Origin: Dinoroseobacter sp.
Lineage (GTDB): Bacteria > Pseudomonadota > Alphaproteobacteria > Rhodobacterales > Rhodobacteraceae
Direction: 5' to 3'
Assembly (NCBI GenBank): GCA_030066795.1
Contig: JASJAW010000021.1
Coordinates: 1 to 62,105, forward strand
Length of the DNA: 62,105 bases
Below, piece by piece: positions 52,548 through 62,105 of this stretch. The position numbers and the translations under genes are program-made. The notes under the pieces are model-generated. The model did not search any database and was not told where the DNA came from. It saw nothing but the letters and a program-made list of their open reading frames with translations. The stretch's first letter is position 1, and each line of letters opens with the position of its first letter.

Positions 52548-53732
52548 ATGTCTGATACGCGCGACCTGTTTCACCTCCCGGAAGGCATCGTTTACCTCGA
52601 TGGCAATTCGCTGGGGCCGCTGCCCAAGGCTGCCTCGTCTCGCATTGCGCGTACCGTCGAGGCCGAATGGGGCGAACGCCTGATCAACGGTTGGAACGAG
52701 GCGGGCTGGATGGATCAACCCGCGCGGCTAGGAAACAGGATCGGGAGGCTAATCGGCGCCGCGCCCGGAACTGTCGTGGTGGGCGAGACGCTAACCATTC
52801 GAATATTCCAGTGCCTCGCTGCAGCCCTGCAACTCAGACCGGACCGACGCGTTGTACTGTCCGACACAGGTAACTTCCCGTCTGATCTCTATGCCGCACA
52901 GGGGCTGCTGGAGGCGCTTGGACGCGGGTATCAACTCAAGACCGTCGCATCCGACGCAGTAGAAGACGCGCTCGGTCCGGATGTGGCCGTTTTAATGCTG
53001 ACCGAAGTCGATTATCGCACCGGCGCAAGGCATGACATGGCGCACCTGACGCGCGCCGCGCAAGATGCGGGGGCGGTCGTTATTTGGGATTTGGCGCATT
53101 CGACCGGCGCAGTGCCGGTCGATCTGACGACCTGCAACGCAGAATTCGCAGCCGGCTGCACCTATAAGTATCTCAATGCAGGGCCGGGAGCGCCCGCATT
53201 TCTCTACGCCCGCGCGGATATTTCCGAGCTGGTGCAACCGGCCCTTGCCGGGTGGCTGGGGCACGCTGCCCCTTTCGACTTCACCCCCGAGTTCATCCCG
53301 GCTGGCGGCGCAACGCGCTTCCGGGTCGGAACACCGCCTGTTCTGCAAATGGCGGCACTCGATGCTGCGCTAGACGCATTCGAGGGTCAGGATCTCGAAC
53401 TGCTGCACGCGCGGGCCTGCGCGCTCGCGGAGCGTCTCGCAGAGGGATTCCTTTCCGCCTGCCCCGAGCTTGAACGTCTGACGCCCAGTGAACCGGCAGC
53501 GCGCGGCAGCCAGATATCTTTCTCGCATCCAAAGGGCTACGCGATGGTACAAGCTCTGATTGCCCAAGGCGTGATCGGCGATTTCCGGGCGCCAGACATC
53601 CTGCGCTTCGGGATCGCGCCACTTTATGTCACCGAAGCAGACGTCGACGCTGCCATCACCGCATTCGGCCGGGTGATTGCGGGTCAACTTTGGGACGACC
53701 CGGCCTACGCCACGCACAAGCCGGTCACATAA
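52548..53732 (+). CDS. kynU: Kynureninase
   Basis: KynU is a PLP enzyme that cleaves kynurenine to anthranilate and alanine, or 3-hydroxykynurenine to 3-hydroxyanthranilate. The 394-residue protein has the conserved YLDGNSLGPLP (15-26), GETLTIRIFQ, SDTGNFPSDLYAAQG, the Asp-containing IWDLAHSTGAVPVDL and the PLP lysine in GCTYKYLNAGPG (K207). ATG 52548 is preferred; the frame extends only six codons upstream. The gene converges with and overlaps the D-lyxose isomerase gene by eight bases. No tryptophan dioxygenase or kynurenine formamidase is in the window, so the rest of the pathway lies elsewhere. Confidence 0.93.
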   Translation: MSDTRDLFHLPEGIVYLDGNSLGPLPKAASSRIARTVEAEWGERLINGWNEAGWMDQPARLGNRIGRLIGAAPGTVVVGETLTIRIFQCLAAALQLRPDRRVVLSDTGNFPSDLYAAQGLLEALGRGYQLKTVASDAVEDALGPDVAVLMLTEVDYRTGARHDMAHLTRAAQDAGAVVIWDLAHSTGAVPVDLTTCNAEFAAGCTYKYLNAGPGAPAFLYARADISELVQPALAGWLGHAAPFDFTPEFIPAGGATRFRVGTPPVLQMAALDAALDAFEGQDLELLHARACALAERLAEGFLSACPELERLTPSEPAARGSQISFSHPKGYAMVQALIAQGVIGDFRAPDILRFGIAPLYVTEADVDAAITAFGRVIAGQLWDDPAYATHKPVT

Positions 53733-54408
53733 TCCGTCCGTAATCCTTTACCAACAGGTGCAGGGGGGCCTCGTCTTCGTCGATCTCTGGAAACCGGCCA
53801 ATGGGGTCACGGAACCAGTTGTCGGTCTCGTCGTCATTGACAGTCGAAACCTCACCGATCAGCACATCGCCGCCTTCGCCCCAGAACGCATGCCAATCGC
53901 CCGGCATCAGCGTTACGCTTTCGCCGGGTGCAAGGTGCAATACCTCGCCGGGCGAGAAATCGCGGCGCACTCCGTCGCAGTAAACGGTCCCGCCTGCGTT
54001 TTTGTCGAAGCTGCCGTCTTCGGCAGACCCGTAAAGCTCGATCGCCAGCGTCGCGCCGCCGCGGTTGATAATGTCCTCGGCTTTCACGTAGTGCCGGTGC
54101 ATTGGGCTGATCTGGTTATGGCGCGAGATCATGATTTTCTCGGCGTAACACATACCTCCGCCGCCCTTCAGGTCGCTCAGGCGTCCGTTACGAACTGTAA
54201 ACAGGAAAAGACCCAGATCGGCAAACTTGCCTTCACCGTAATCAGTGATGTCCCAACCGAGCCGTGCTTCCAGCAGCGGGCCGATCGCCGGGCGGTGGGC
54301 AGCCATCTCTTCGGGTGACCAGAAGGCGAAGGGCGGAAGGATGAAGCCGTGCTGCGCAATAAACGCCGCACCTTCCCGCAAAATCTCATTGATTTCAGAA
54401 CGCTTCAT
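53725..54408 (-). CDS. D-lyxose ketol-isomerase family (cupin) protein
   Basis: This is a cytoplasmic cupin enzyme of 227 residues that matches the D-lyxose/D-mannose isomerase family (EcSI/YdaE type, COG3822). Features are the N-terminal ILPPFAFWSPEEM, GLGWDITDYGEGKFADLGLFLFT-like LGWDITDYGEGKFADLG, SRHNQISPMHRHYVKAEDIINRGG with the metal-binding HRHxxxxE, and APGESVTLMPGDWHAFWGE with the second His. Known members interconvert D-lyxose and D-xylulose, or D-mannose and D-fructose. It is upstream of no sugar transporter here. It overlaps the end of kynU by eight bases on the opposite strand. Confidence 0.85.
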   Translation of the reverse strand: MKRSEINEILREGAAFIAQHGFILPPFAFWSPEEMAAHRPAIGPLLEARLGWDITDYGEGKFADLGLFLFTVRNGRLSDLKGGGGMCYAEKIMISRHNQISPMHRHYVKAEDIINRGGATLAIELYGSAEDGSFDKNAGGTVYCDGVRRDFSPGEVLHLAPGESVTLMPGDWHAFWGEGGDVLIGEVSTVNDDETDNWFRDPIGRFPEIDEDEAPLHLLVKDYGRIM

Positions 54409-54448
54409 TTATGGCCCTCCCACGCTGCGCAGCGCAGGAATATCCGAT

Positions 54449-55228
54449 TCAGGCTGATAGCGCTACCGGAACCGGTCGCCGTCCTTCAGACCACGCACGC
54501 ACAGCCTCTCCGAAAGCCGTAAACAAGGGCCGCGACACCGGGTCGTTTTCGGCATTCCATTCCGGGTGCCATTGCACCGAAAGCGTAAACCCGGGTGCGC
54601 CCTTGATATAGATTGCCTCCGGTGTGCCATCGTCGGCAAATCCGTCAATCACCACACTGGGACCGGGCTCTTCGATTCCCTGCCCATGCAAAGTGTTGGT
54701 CATCACTTCCGGCGCGCCAAACACGCGGGCAAACGGACCATCCGGCGTAAGCGTCACGCGCTGACGGATCTCGAACTTCTCCTCCAGCGTCCCATCGGGG
54801 GGCATGCGGTGGTTGTGCCGACCCGGCAGGTCGCGAATTTCCGGATGAAGTGTACCGCCCATGGCGACATTGACCTCCTGAAACCCTCGGCAAAGTCCCA
54901 TGATCGGCTGCCCACGCTCGACGCAGGCGCGGATCAGCGGAAGGGTCACGCTGTCGCGCGCGCGGTCGAAGGTCCCGTGCTTTTCGGTTTCCGGGTGCCC
55001 GTATTCATCCGGATGCACATTGGCGCGTGCCCCGGGAAAGATGAAACCGTCACAGGTTTCAAGCAGGTCATCGACCGCCACGTAGGCCGGGTCTGCAGGG
55101 ACGATCAATGGTGTGGCCCCTACAACGGAAGCCACCGCGCAGGAATTCATCGAGCCTGCGGCATGCGCGGGGTACTGATCGTTGATCAGGTACGAATTCG
55201 AAATGATACCGACGACTGGCCGTGCCAT
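54449..55228 (-). CDS. Gamma-glutamyl-gamma-aminobutyrate hydrolase family (PuuD-like)
   Basis: This class I glutamine amidotransferase-like hydrolase of 259 residues cleaves gamma-glutamyl amides. The catalytic cysteine is in GLCRGFQEVNVA (about 114-125), and the His-Glu pair in QWHPEW near 228. The family is best known from PuuD, which releases GABA from gamma-glutamyl-GABA in putrescine use; no other puu gene is adjacent, so the substrate is open. ATG 55226-55228 (complement) is used; the frame extends only through a leader that can form a hairpin. It lies upstream of the isomerase gene in the same direction, 40 bases away. Confidence 0.88.
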   Translation of the reverse strand: MARPVVGIISNSYLINDQYPAHAAGSMNSCAVASVVGATPLIVPADPAYVAVDDLLETCDGFIFPGARANVHPDEYGHPETEKHGTFDRARDSVTLPLIRACVERGQPIMGLCRGFQEVNVAMGGTLHPEIRDLPGRHNHRMPPDGTLEEKFEIRQRVTLTPDGPFARVFGAPEVMTNTLHGQGIEEPGPSVVIDGFADDGTPEAIYIKGAPGFTLSVQWHPEWNAENDPVSRPLFTAFGEAVRAWSEGRRPVPVALSA

Positions 55229-55276
55229 AGGTGCCCTATACTGCAAAATCTCCCAACAGCACGTGTATAGGCACCT
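55229..55276 (-). promoter_or_regulatory. Leader hairpin directly before the PuuD-like start codon
   Basis: Arms aggtgccctatac (55229-55241) and gtataggcacct (55265-55276) pair with one bulged base around a 23-nt loop. The stem ends at the start codon, and the only GGGAG-like sequence is in the loop about 20 bases from the start, so translation may depend on this fold, or it may be an operator. Confidence 0.4.
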
Positions 55277-55340
55277 GCATGTACAACGTCGAGGGACGCC
55301 GACGCGCAAGTCAGTCGCAGAAAACGCACAAAGCGCCGCG

Positions 55341-55763
55341 TCAGGCGACTCCGATCAGGCCTGCTTTTTCGATCCCGGCAAGACCGGCCTCGGCATCGTT
55401 TTCAGAGGTATCGCCAGTGACACCCACGGCGCCAATGATTTGTCCGCGTTTGTCTTTGACCAGAATGCCACCCTGCACAGGCACGACCTTGCCGTCATAG
55501 AGCCCATTCATCGCGGTCATGAAATAGTGCTGGGCCTCTGCCCGCGCATTCAAAGCAGACCCGGGCAGACCGATCATAATGCAGCCATAGGCTTTGCCAC
55601 GCGCGATATCGAACCGGCCCGGGCTGGCGCCGTCCTCACGCTCCGCTGCAACCAAGTGACCACCTGCGTCCAGAACCACAACGGTCAGAGGCTTGAGCCC
55701 CATCTCCTGCCCCTTGGCAAGCGCAGTTTTTATAATGGTGCGGGCCTTGCGGATGGAAATCAT
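55341..55763 (-). CDS. glcG: GlcG/HbpS-like protein
   Basis: This small protein of 140 residues of the GlcG/HbpS (DUF336) family has PLTVVVLDAGGHLVAAERED, GKAYGCIMIGLPG, and VPVQGGILVKDKRGQIIGAVGVTGDTSENDAE, all conserved. Members include a heme-binding sensor protein and GlcG of the Escherichia coli glc operon, whose role is not fully established. There is no signal peptide. It lies 61 bases downstream of glcB, in the same direction, so it is likely expressed with the glyoxylate branch. Confidence 0.88.
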   Translation of the reverse strand: MISIRKARTIIKTALAKGQEMGLKPLTVVVLDAGGHLVAAEREDGASPGRFDIARGKAYGCIMIGLPGSALNARAEAQHYFMTAMNGLYDGKVVPVQGGILVKDKRGQIIGAVGVTGDTSENDAEAGLAGIEKAGLIGVA

Positions 55764-55824
55764 AGTATGTCCTCAAATTGAAGAAGGGCCGCCAAGCCCC
55801 TCTGTTATATTCAATAATCCGAAA

Positions 55825-57981
55825 TCAGGCTGCTGCCTGAGCGCGAAGTTTTTCCTTCAACTCAAGGCGGCGCGCATGGAGCACTGGCTCGGTATAGCCA
55901 GATGGCAATTCATGGCCCTTGAAAACAAGATCACACGCCGCCTGGAAGGCCACACCGTCGAAGCCCGGCGCCATCGGCACATAAAGCGGGTCGCTTTCGT
56001 TCTGACGGTCCACAACCTCAGCCATTCTGCGCATCGTGTCCATCACCTGGTCTTCGGTGACGATGTCATGGTGTAGCCAGTTCGCGATATGCTGAGACGA
56101 AATCCGGCAAGTCGCGCGGTCTTCCATCAGGCCCACATCGTTGATGTCGGGAACCTTGGAACAGCCCACGCCCTGATCTACCCAGCGGACAACATAGCCG
56201 AGGATTCCCTGAGCGTTGTTTTCCACTTCACGCATCACCTGCGCTTCGGTCCATTTACGGAAGGAGGCGAGCGGGATTTCCAGAAGCCCGTCCACATGCG
56301 CGCGCCGTCCGCCGGCCTTCAGCTTCTCCTGCACGGCAAAGGCGTTGCAGCGGTGATAGTGCAGCGCGTGCAGCGTGGCCGCTGTCGGGCTTGGCACCCA
56401 CGCACAGTTGGCGCCTGCGCGCGGATGTTCGATCTTGGTGTCGAGCATATCCGCCATCTTGTCCGGCGCCGCCCACATGCCTTTGCCGATCTGCGCCTTG
56501 CCGGACAGGCCGCATTCCAGCCCGATATCGACATTGCGGTTCTCGTAGGTGCTGATCCAGCCCTTGCGCTTGATGAAATCCTTGCGACTGAACGGACCCG
56601 CTTCCATTGATGTATGGATCTCATCACCGGTGCGATCGAGGAAGCCGGTATTGATAAAGGCGACGCGATGCTTGGCCGAACGGATGCATTCCTTGAGGTT
56701 GACCGAGGTGCGCCGCTCCTCGTCCATGATACCCAGCTTCACGGTGTATTGCGGCAGGCCCAACGCGGATTCCACCGCCGTAAAGGTCTCGTCCGCAAAG
56801 GCCACTTCCTCGGGTCCGTGCATCTTTGGCTTCACGACATAGACCGATCCTTTGACCGAATTGCCGCCCTCGCGCTTGAGGTCGTGGATCGCGATCAGTG
56901 TCGTGACCATCGCGTCCATCAGGCCCTCATAGACCTCGTTTCCGTCGGCATCGAGGATCGCCGGATTCGTCATCAGATGCCCGACGTTGCGCACCAGTAG
57001 CAGCGCACGTCCTTTCACCGACAGTTCGCTTCCATCGGGCGCTTTGAAAACGCGGTCCGGGTTCAGCGCGCGTGTGATGGTCTTGCCGCCCTTCTCGAAC
57101 GTCTCCTGCAGATCCCCCCGCATCAGGCCGAGCCAGTTAGAATAGGCCTGAACTTTGTCCTCGGCATCCACACAGGCGACAGAGTCCTCGCAATCCATGA
57201 TCGCGCTGACTGCGGCTTCCATCCGCACATCGGCCAGACCAGCCTGATCGCGGGCGCCGATCGGATGGGCCCGGTCGAAGACCAGTTCCACATGCAGGCC
57301 GTTGTTGACCAGAAGCACCGAGTCCGGCGCCATGGCCTTTCCCCGGTAGCCGGCAAACTTGGCCGGGTCGACCAAGGGAAGATCGTCTGCCAACAAGGCA
57401 CCTTCCTTGACGTGATAGCGGCGCACATCCGAGTGGCTTTTACCCTGAACAGGAAAGGCTTCGTCCAGAAACACGCGCGCCCGTGCCACGACACGGCCAC
57501 CGCGGCCCCTGTCGTATCCGCCGGCTGGTGCAGGCGATCCCATCGCATCGGTGCCGTAGAATGCATCGTACAGTGAACCCCATCGCGCATTGGCCGCGTT
57601 CAGCGCATAGCGGGCGTTTGTGATCGGCACCACGAGTTGCGGTCCGGCCACGGTTGCGAACTCCGGATCGGTGTTCTGTGTTTCGATTTCGAAGGCCTCG
57701 CCTTCGGGCACCATATAGCCAATGTCATAGAGGAACTGCTTGTAGGCCTCATGGTTATGGGGCTGGTCCCGACTGTCCCGGTGCCACGCGTCAATGGTGG
57801 CCTGCAGGTCGTCTCGCTTTTCCAGAAGCGCGGTGTTCGTTGGGGTCTTGTCCTTTACAAGTTGCGCAAAGCCCGCCCAAAACGCCTCGGCGCTTATATC
57901 CGTTCCAGGCAGCGCCTCTGTCTCGATGAAGTCCGCCAGAGGTTTTGCAACCTGCAACCCGCTGCGATCCAGCCTGTCCAT
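55825..57981 (-). CDS. glcB: Malate synthase G
   Basis: GlcB condenses glyoxylate with acetyl-CoA to malate, feeding two-carbon compounds such as glycolate into the citric acid cycle. The 718-residue length is standard for the G isoform. Visible motifs include [18 protein letters not shown] (metal and glyoxylate site), [14 protein letters not shown], and [46 protein letters not shown] in the C-terminal half, with a catalytic base near [14 protein letters not shown] 57979-57981 (complement) is preceded by a GGGGAGG ribosome site; the longer frame is only antisense. It is followed by glcG. Confidence 0.96.
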   Translation of the reverse strand: MDRLDRSGLQVAKPLADFIETEALPGTDISAEAFWAGFAQLVKDKTPTNTALLEKRDDLQATIDAWHRDSRDQPHNHEAYKQFLYDIGYMVPEGEAFEIETQNTDPEFATVAGPQLVVPITNARYALNAANARWGSLYDAFYGTDAMGSPAPAGGYDRGRGGRVVARARVFLDEAFPVQGKSHSDVRRYHVKEGALLADDLPLVDPAKFAGYRGKAMAPDSVLLVNNGLHVELVFDRAHPIGARDQAGLADVRMEAAVSAIMDCEDSVACVDAEDKVQAYSNWLGLMRGDLQETFEKGGKTITRALNPDRVFKAPDGSELSVKGRALLLVRNVGHLMTNPAILDADGNEVYEGLMDAMVTTLIAIHDLKREGGNSVKGSVYVVKPKMHGPEEVAFADETFTAVESALGLPQYTVKLGIMDEERRTSVNLKECIRSAKHRVAFINTGFLDRTGDEIHTSMEAGPFSRKDFIKRKGWISTYENRNVDIGLECGLSGKAQIGKGMWAAPDKMADMLDTKIEHPRAGANCAWVPSPTAATLHALHYHRCNAFAVQEKLKAGGRRAHVDGLLEIPLASFRKWTEAQVMREVENNAQGILGYVVRWVDQGVGCSKVPDINDVGLMEDRATCRISSQHIANWLHHDIVTEDQVMDTMRRMAEVVDRQNESDPLYVPMAPGFDGVAFQAACDLVFKGHELPSGYTEPVLHARRLELKEKLRAQAAA

Positions 57982-58133
57982 GGAGACCTCCCCGATTGTC
58001 TCTCGACGCATGCACGCCCTGTATACCGTTGCACGCAGCGCATAAGAAAAAAGTTTCTGATAGGCAACCTCAGAGACCGGAATTGGTCCCATTTTCCGAC
58101 CAAATTTCTCGAATCCTGCGCAGTGAAAGCAAA

Positions 58134-58304
58134 CTAGGCAGATTTGTTCGGGGATCCGCCACAGCGCGCGGAACGCCTGCAACGCTCGGAGCAGTATTTG
58201 ACCGCATCCCAGTCGCGCGCCCATTTCTTGCGCCACGTAAAGGGCAAACCGCACTGTGCGCAGGTCTTGCTCGGCAGATCAGTTTTTCGGCGCATCTTCG
58301 GCAT
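58134..58304 (-). CDS. DUF2256 zinc-ribbon-like small protein
   Basis: This 56-residue basic protein has four cysteines in a zinc-ribbon-like arrangement: [20 protein letters not shown] (14-33) and [10 protein letters not shown] (37-46). The CxxC with FTWRKKW is the signature of DUF2256. This family is almost always found beside photolyase/cryptochrome genes, as here: its ATG overlaps the photolyase stop by one base (TAATG). Its role is unknown; support of photolyase folding or DNA binding is plausible. It is too short to have appeared as a long open frame and was found by reading the strand. Confidence 0.9.
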   Translation of the reverse strand: MPKMRRKTDLPSKTCAQCGLPFTWRKKWARDWDAVKYCSERCRRSARCGGSPNKSA

Positions 58305-59833
58305 TACAGATCGAGACTCATCTGGCGCCCGTCTCCACTCTTCCGGCGCGGTACGCGATCATTGACAAAGCGTCCGGCCCGATCCTTGCGGCTGGCATGC
58401 TTGTCGATCACCTTCGCAGCGGTCTCAGCAAATCCTGGCTGCCGCCGCACTGCCCAGACCCGGTCACGCGCTGCCGCAGCGGCGGCTTTCACATCAACAA
58501 TCGGCGCGGGGTATCGGCCCCCAAGAACGCGGTCCGCTCCCTCCCACAGCCAAGGTTCCTGCAGCAGCGCGTCGGGCACATCCGCAAGCTCCGGCACCCA
58601 GCGCCGCGTAAAAGCACCCGTCGGGTCCTGATCGTGCCCCTGTTTTACGGGGTTATAGATGCGCACAGTGTTCATGCCGGTGGTGCCGGATTGCATCTGC
58701 ATCTGGCTCCAGTGAATGCCAGGCTCGTAATCCGTAAAACGGCGCGCCAGAACCGGTCCGGTTGCGCGCCAGTCAAGCCATAGGTGGTAGGATGCCACCG
58801 CCACAAGCATCGACCGCATGCGAAAATTGAGCCAACCGGTATGGATCAGGTAGCGCATGCAGGCATCGACAAATGGAAGTCCGGTTTCGCCCGCCGACCA
58901 CGCCTCAAGCCTTGTGGCGTCTGGCACACGCGGCCGAAGCCCTTCGTAATCGGGGTGCAGGCAGCGGGACTCGAGCGCCGGTTCGTCCTCCAGCTTCTGC
59001 ATGAAGTGGTCCCGCCATGCGAGCCGCGACTCGAAACTTTTCATCGAGGCCGCCCATCCATCGCGCGTGTTTGTGGTTTCCGCCTTGCGCGCACGACCGG
59101 CTTGGGCGGCTTCGCGGACGGACAGGGTTCCGAAGGCCAGATGCGGGGACAGACGTGAACAGGCTGTCTCTCCCTCGACCGGGCTCGACATGGCGCGGCG
59201 ATAGTCCCGCCCGCGCACCGTCAAAAACCCCCCAAGCAAAGACAACGCCTCCGCGCGCCCTCCGCGCTGCCGCTCTGGACAGGGATCAAAGCCAAGGCCC
59301 AGCGCACGCGCGTCGGGCAACTGGTCGCTGTCTGCTGCTATTCCGTTTAAACCCTTCGGCGCAGGGAGCGCCGGTGTCCGCAACACCTTGTCTCGCGCCG
59401 CCGCCCAGCCATCGCGTGAGGCCAGCCGCCGTTGCACGCCCATTTGCGGCACTTCTGTCCAACGCACACCTGCGCCACGCGCCCAGCCTGCGACAGTCCT
59501 GTCCCGCTTGAAACTCCAAGCATTGCCGGTCTCTTCGTGACTGACAATTTCAGTCACGCCATAGATACGGCGAAGGTTGCTCAAGACCCCAACGGCCTCG
59601 CCAACGCGAAGCAGCATCGGCGCGCCCAGACCCGCAAGCTGTATTTGCAAGTCTGCAAGGGACTCCGACACAAACCGCCATTGCCGGGCCGACGCATCGG
59701 ATTGAGCCCAAAGCTCCGGCTCGACAATATAGAGAGGCAACAAGGGCTGCCCGCGCTTCGCCGCGAGTGCCAAGGCCGGGTTGTCCTGTACCCGCAAATC
59801 CCGTTTGAACCAAAAAAGAACCGTGTCGCTCAT
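58304..59833 (-). CDS. Cryptochrome/DNA photolyase family flavoprotein
   Basis: This 509-residue protein joins an N-terminal alpha/beta antenna domain ([17 protein letters not shown], 5-21; [16 protein letters not shown], about 100-115) to a C-terminal helical FAD domain with [45 protein letters not shown] and [25 protein letters not shown]. This suits light-driven repair of cyclobutane dimers, although a cryptochrome-like signalling role cannot be excluded from sequence. It is the first gene of a photolyase-DUF2256 operon. A LexA-type box lies 56-70 bases upstream of its ATG, so SOS induction is likely. Confidence 0.9.
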   Translation of the reverse strand: MSDTVLFWFKRDLRVQDNPALALAAKRGQPLLPLYIVEPELWAQSDASARQWRFVSESLADLQIQLAGLGAPMLLRVGEAVGVLSNLRRIYGVTEIVSHEETGNAWSFKRDRTVAGWARGAGVRWTEVPQMGVQRRLASRDGWAAARDKVLRTPALPAPKGLNGIAADSDQLPDARALGLGFDPCPERQRGGRAEALSLLGGFLTVRGRDYRRAMSSPVEGETACSRLSPHLAFGTLSVREAAQAGRARKAETTNTRDGWAASMKSFESRLAWRDHFMQKLEDEPALESRCLHPDYEGLRPRVPDATRLEAWSAGETGLPFVDACMRYLIHTGWLNFRMRSMLVAVASYHLWLDWRATGPVLARRFTDYEPGIHWSQMQMQSGTTGMNTVRIYNPVKQGHDQDPTGAFTRRWVPELADVPDALLQEPWLWEGADRVLGGRYPAPIVDVKAAAAAARDRVWAVRRQPGFAETAAKVIDKHASRKDRAGRFVNDRVPRRKSGDGRQMSLDL

Positions 59834-59888
59834 GCCCCTGACCTAGCCAAACGGGGCCGCAGGTCAAAAAGTACGATTGCGGCCAAAT

Positions 59889-59903
59889 GTTCCCAATATG
59901 TTC
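59889..59903. promoter_or_regulatory. LexA (SOS) box upstream of the photolyase gene
   Basis: GTTC-N7-GTTC (spacer ccaatat) is an exact match to the direct-repeat LexA box of Rhodobacter-type alphaproteobacteria. It lies 56 bases upstream of the photolyase ATG and 148 bases before pepN. The near position favours photolyase as the target. Confidence 0.75.
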
Positions 59904-60050
59904 CCCTCGCTGTGTTTGAATTGCAAGCGGATTGCCTGTTCAGCTTCGGAATTTTCTCCGCTGGAAGCGGGCATCCGCACAAACCGAACCAAAGCACTGG
60001 CGGATGTATCGCGTCCCGCATAGATGTCAGACAAGCATACAGGAGGCCCT

Positions 60051-62105
60051 ATGCGCGACGCAGCCCCGGACCACGGCCCGACCCTTCTTTCATCTTATAC
60101 CCCTTTTCCTTTCACACTTGAGCATGTGGAGCTTACGTTCCATCTTGAGCCGCACACGACCCGGGTGCGTTCGCGATTGCGGTTTGCGCCGCGCGGCTCG
60201 GGGGCCAATCTGCGCCTCGATGGCGAAAACCTGACTTTGAAATCCGTAGCCATTGATGACCGGCCGCTGTCTGTATCACCTGATGACGCGGGCCTGACCA
60301 TTCCTTCCGATGAAATTCCGGACGGCCCGTTTATCTTTAGCGCCGAAGTGGAGATCGCGCCGGCCAATAACACCGCTCTTGAGGGCTTGTATATGTCCAA
60401 GGGCATGTACTGCACCCAGTGCGAGGCCGAGGGGTTCCGAAAGATCACCTTCTACCCGGATCGTCCGGACGTGATGGCGCCCTTCGACGTCACCATTCAC
60501 CCTGCCGACGACGACTCTACGCCCGTGTTGCTGTCAAACGGCAACCCGACAGGGCCCGGCACATGGACCGATCCATGGCCGAAACCTGCCTATCTTTTTG
60601 CGTTAGTGGCAGGCGAGCTGATCGCGGTGGAGGACAGCTTCACAACGATGTCAGGCCGCGACGTCGCGTTGAAAATCTGGGTGCGACCTGGCGACGAGGG
60701 CAAATGCGCCTACGCAATGGACGCGCTCAAACGCTCCATGCGCTGGGACGAAACCGAATATGGCCGCGAATACGATCTCGACATCTTCCAGATCGTCGCC
60801 GTGGACGATTTCAACATGGGCGCGATGGAGAACAAGGGGCTGAATATCTTCAACTCCAAATACGTGCTCGCCTCGCCGGAGACCGCCACTGACCGCGACT
60901 ACGAGTTGATCGAAGGCATCATCGCGCACGAATACTTCCACAACTGGACAGGCAACCGGATCACCTGCCGCGACTGGTTCCAGCTTTGCCTGAAAGAAGG
61001 CCTGACCGTTTTCCGTGACCAGCAGTTCTCGGGCGATATGCGCAGCCACGCGGTCAAACGGATCGATGATGTCCTGCAGCTCCGCGCTCGCCAGTTTCGC
61101 GAGGATGCAGGCCCATTGGCGCACCCGGTACGTCCCGACAGCTATATCGAAATCAACAATTTCTATACAGCCACCGTCTATGAAAAGGGCGCCGAGGTGA
61201 TCGGCATGTTGCGTACATTGATCGGGCCGGACGCGTATCGCAAGGGCTGCGATCTCTATTTCGACCGCCATGACGGGCAGGCCTGCACGATCGAGGACTG
61301 GATCAAGGTGTTCGAGGACGCCACCGGAAAAGACCTGTCGCAATTCGCACTCTGGTACCACCAAGCCGGCACCCCTCGTGTCGACCTCTCGGAGGCATGG
61401 TCAGACGGGACCTATACCCTGACCTTCCGGCAGGAAACGCCGGACACCCCCGGCCAGACCGACAAGGCGCCGCAGGTCATCCCGATCCGGGCCGGGCTTC
61501 TGGCACGCGACGGGCGTGAATTGGTGGCTGATCGGGTCCTGGAGCTGACAGAGCGTACGCAGTCGTTTCGCTTCGAGGGGCTTCCTGAACGCCCGGTCCC
61601 GTCGCTGAACCGGGATTTTTCGGCCCCGATATACCTGAACCGCGCCGATAGCACACAGGATCGTCTGATCCGGCTGGCCCATGACAGCGACCCGTTCAAT
61701 CGGTTTGAGGCGGGACGCACTCTGTCCAAAACTGCTCTTATGGAGGCGATCACTGATGGCCGCGCGCCATCGGACGCTTATCTCGACGCGCTCCAGTCGC
61801 TGACTGTGGACGAAACTCTCGATCCTGCGTTTCGGGCACTGGCGCTTGCGCTGCCATCGGAGGACGATCTTGCGCAATCTCTGTTTGAGGCCGGACATAC
61901 CCCCGACCCGGTTGCTATTCATGCGGCACGGCGCGCGCTGTTAAAAACAATCGCAGAACGGCTCGAACCGACTTTTGCGTCTCTTTACAGCGCGATGCAG
62001 GTGCCCGGTCCGTACACACCCGAAGCCAAGGCCGCCGGGCGCCGCGCGCTGCGAGCAACTGCGCTGCGTCATCTCAGCGAATGCGATGGCGGCGACGCGG
62101 CCCGT
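60051..62105 (+). CDS. pepN: Aminopeptidase N (partial, C-terminus outside window)
   Basis: PepN is the major cytoplasmic zinc aminopeptidase of the M1 family. The first 685 residues are present. Substrate recognition GAMEN is at 257-261; the zinc site is HEYFH (293-297) with E316 eighteen residues later; the catalytic tyrosine region AATVYEKGAEV-like TATVYEKGAEVIGML is in place. Family features near residue 114 (ALEGLYMSKGMYCTQCEAEGF, of which the cysteines are typical of the proteobacterial PepN branch) confirm the assignment. An AGGAGG ribosome site stands seven bases before ATG 60051. The gene is divergent from the photolyase operon. The full protein would be about 850 residues. Confidence 0.95.
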   Translation, partial: MRDAAPDHGPTLLSSYTPFPFTLEHVELTFHLEPHTTRVRSRLRFAPRGSGANLRLDGENLTLKSVAIDDRPLSVSPDDAGLTIPSDEIPDGPFIFSAEVEIAPANNTALEGLYMSKGMYCTQCEAEGFRKITFYPDRPDVMAPFDVTIHPADDDSTPVLLSNGNPTGPGTWTDPWPKPAYLFALVAGELIAVEDSFTTMSGRDVALKIWVRPGDEGKCAYAMDALKRSMRWDETEYGREYDLDIFQIVAVDDFNMGAMENKGLNIFNSKYVLASPETATDRDYELIEGIIAHEYFHNWTGNRITCRDWFQLCLKEGLTVFRDQQFSGDMRSHAVKRIDDVLQLRARQFREDAGPLAHPVRPDSYIEINNFYTATVYEKGAEVIGMLRTLIGPDAYRKGCDLYFDRHDGQACTIEDWIKVFEDATGKDLSQFALWYHQAGTPRVDLSEAWSDGTYTLTFRQETPDTPGQTDKAPQVIPIRAGLLARDGRELVADRVLELTERTQSFRFEGLPERPVPSLNRDFSAPIYLNRADSTQDRLIRLAHDSDPFNRFEAGRTLSKTALMEAITDGRAPSDAYLDALQSLTVDETLDPAFRALALALPSEDDLAQSLFEAGHTPDPVAIHAARRALLKTIAERLEPTFASLYSAMQVPGPYTPEAKAAGRRALRATALRHLSECDGGDAAR

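Overview
The window is a gene-dense, GC-rich stretch of an alphaproteobacterial chromosome, most probably from the Roseobacter group of Rhodobacteraceae. Pointers are a DmdA-AcuI pair for dimethylsulfoniopropionate (DMSP) use, an RNase E whose S1 domain is split by a long acidic insert, a 2-oxo-acid type TRAP transporter, a full-length PntA, an alphaproteobacterial-type LexA box (GTTC-N7-GTTC) and an FnrL-type box in front of a universal stress gene. I found no rRNA, tRNA, insertion sequence, prophage or CRISPR array; it reads as core chromosome with several catabolic cassettes.

Layout. 1-271: start of a short-chain dehydrogenase. 539-6715 (minus): CUT1 sugar-type ABC operon (binding protein, two unusual permeases, a GH63-like hydrolase, ATPase), probably for glucosyl- or mannosylglycerate-like solutes. 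7091-12207: a tiny protein, TfoX C-terminal protein, ndk, an ABC-F protein, MarC, an aspartic protease and an AAA ATPase that closes the tat operon. 12204-13808 (minus): tatA-tatB-tatC. 13971-15056: large palindrome, small protein and WYL/YafY regulator. 15057-18474 (minus): ABC ATPase, sodium:solute symporter, divergent SDR. 18539-19435: FNR box and UspA. 19443-23553 (minus): DUF2182-DUF1326-DinB-dmdA-acuI operon with a TetR-like palindrome in front. 23612-26148 (minus): membrane alpha/beta hydrolase and cytochrome P450. 26245-29483: tusA and rne, convergent.

29937-36645: a TRAP operon (minus) with oversized membrane subunits, divergent from a Cache sensor kinase and NarL-type regulator (plus), with two palindromes between them. 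36649-42251: LprI/MliC protein, threonine aldolase, enolase, an EamA exporter, a DUF985 cupin and anmK. 42303-46462: tyrS, then surE-pcm-nlpD. 46499-50130: a small protein and pntB/pntA. 50310-55228: a membrane methyltransferase-like protein, a metallo-beta-lactamase-fold protein without its first metal site, a PH-like membrane protein, kynU, a D-lyxose isomerase family protein and a class I glutamine amidotransferase. 55341-57981: glcG-glcB. 58134-59833: photolyase and DUF2256, with a LexA box upstream. 60051-end: pepN, cut by the window edge.

Taken together the genes describe a marine heterotroph that imports organic solutes and organic acids through binding-protein transporters, demethylates DMSP and detoxifies acryloyl-CoA, assimilates glyoxylate, and couples photorepair to the SOS response. 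The least-described parts are the five-gene dmdA operon containing two membrane/metal domains of unknown function, the DUF11-like domain inside an ABC permease, and the metallo-beta-lactamase-fold protein with an NxQxHA motif.
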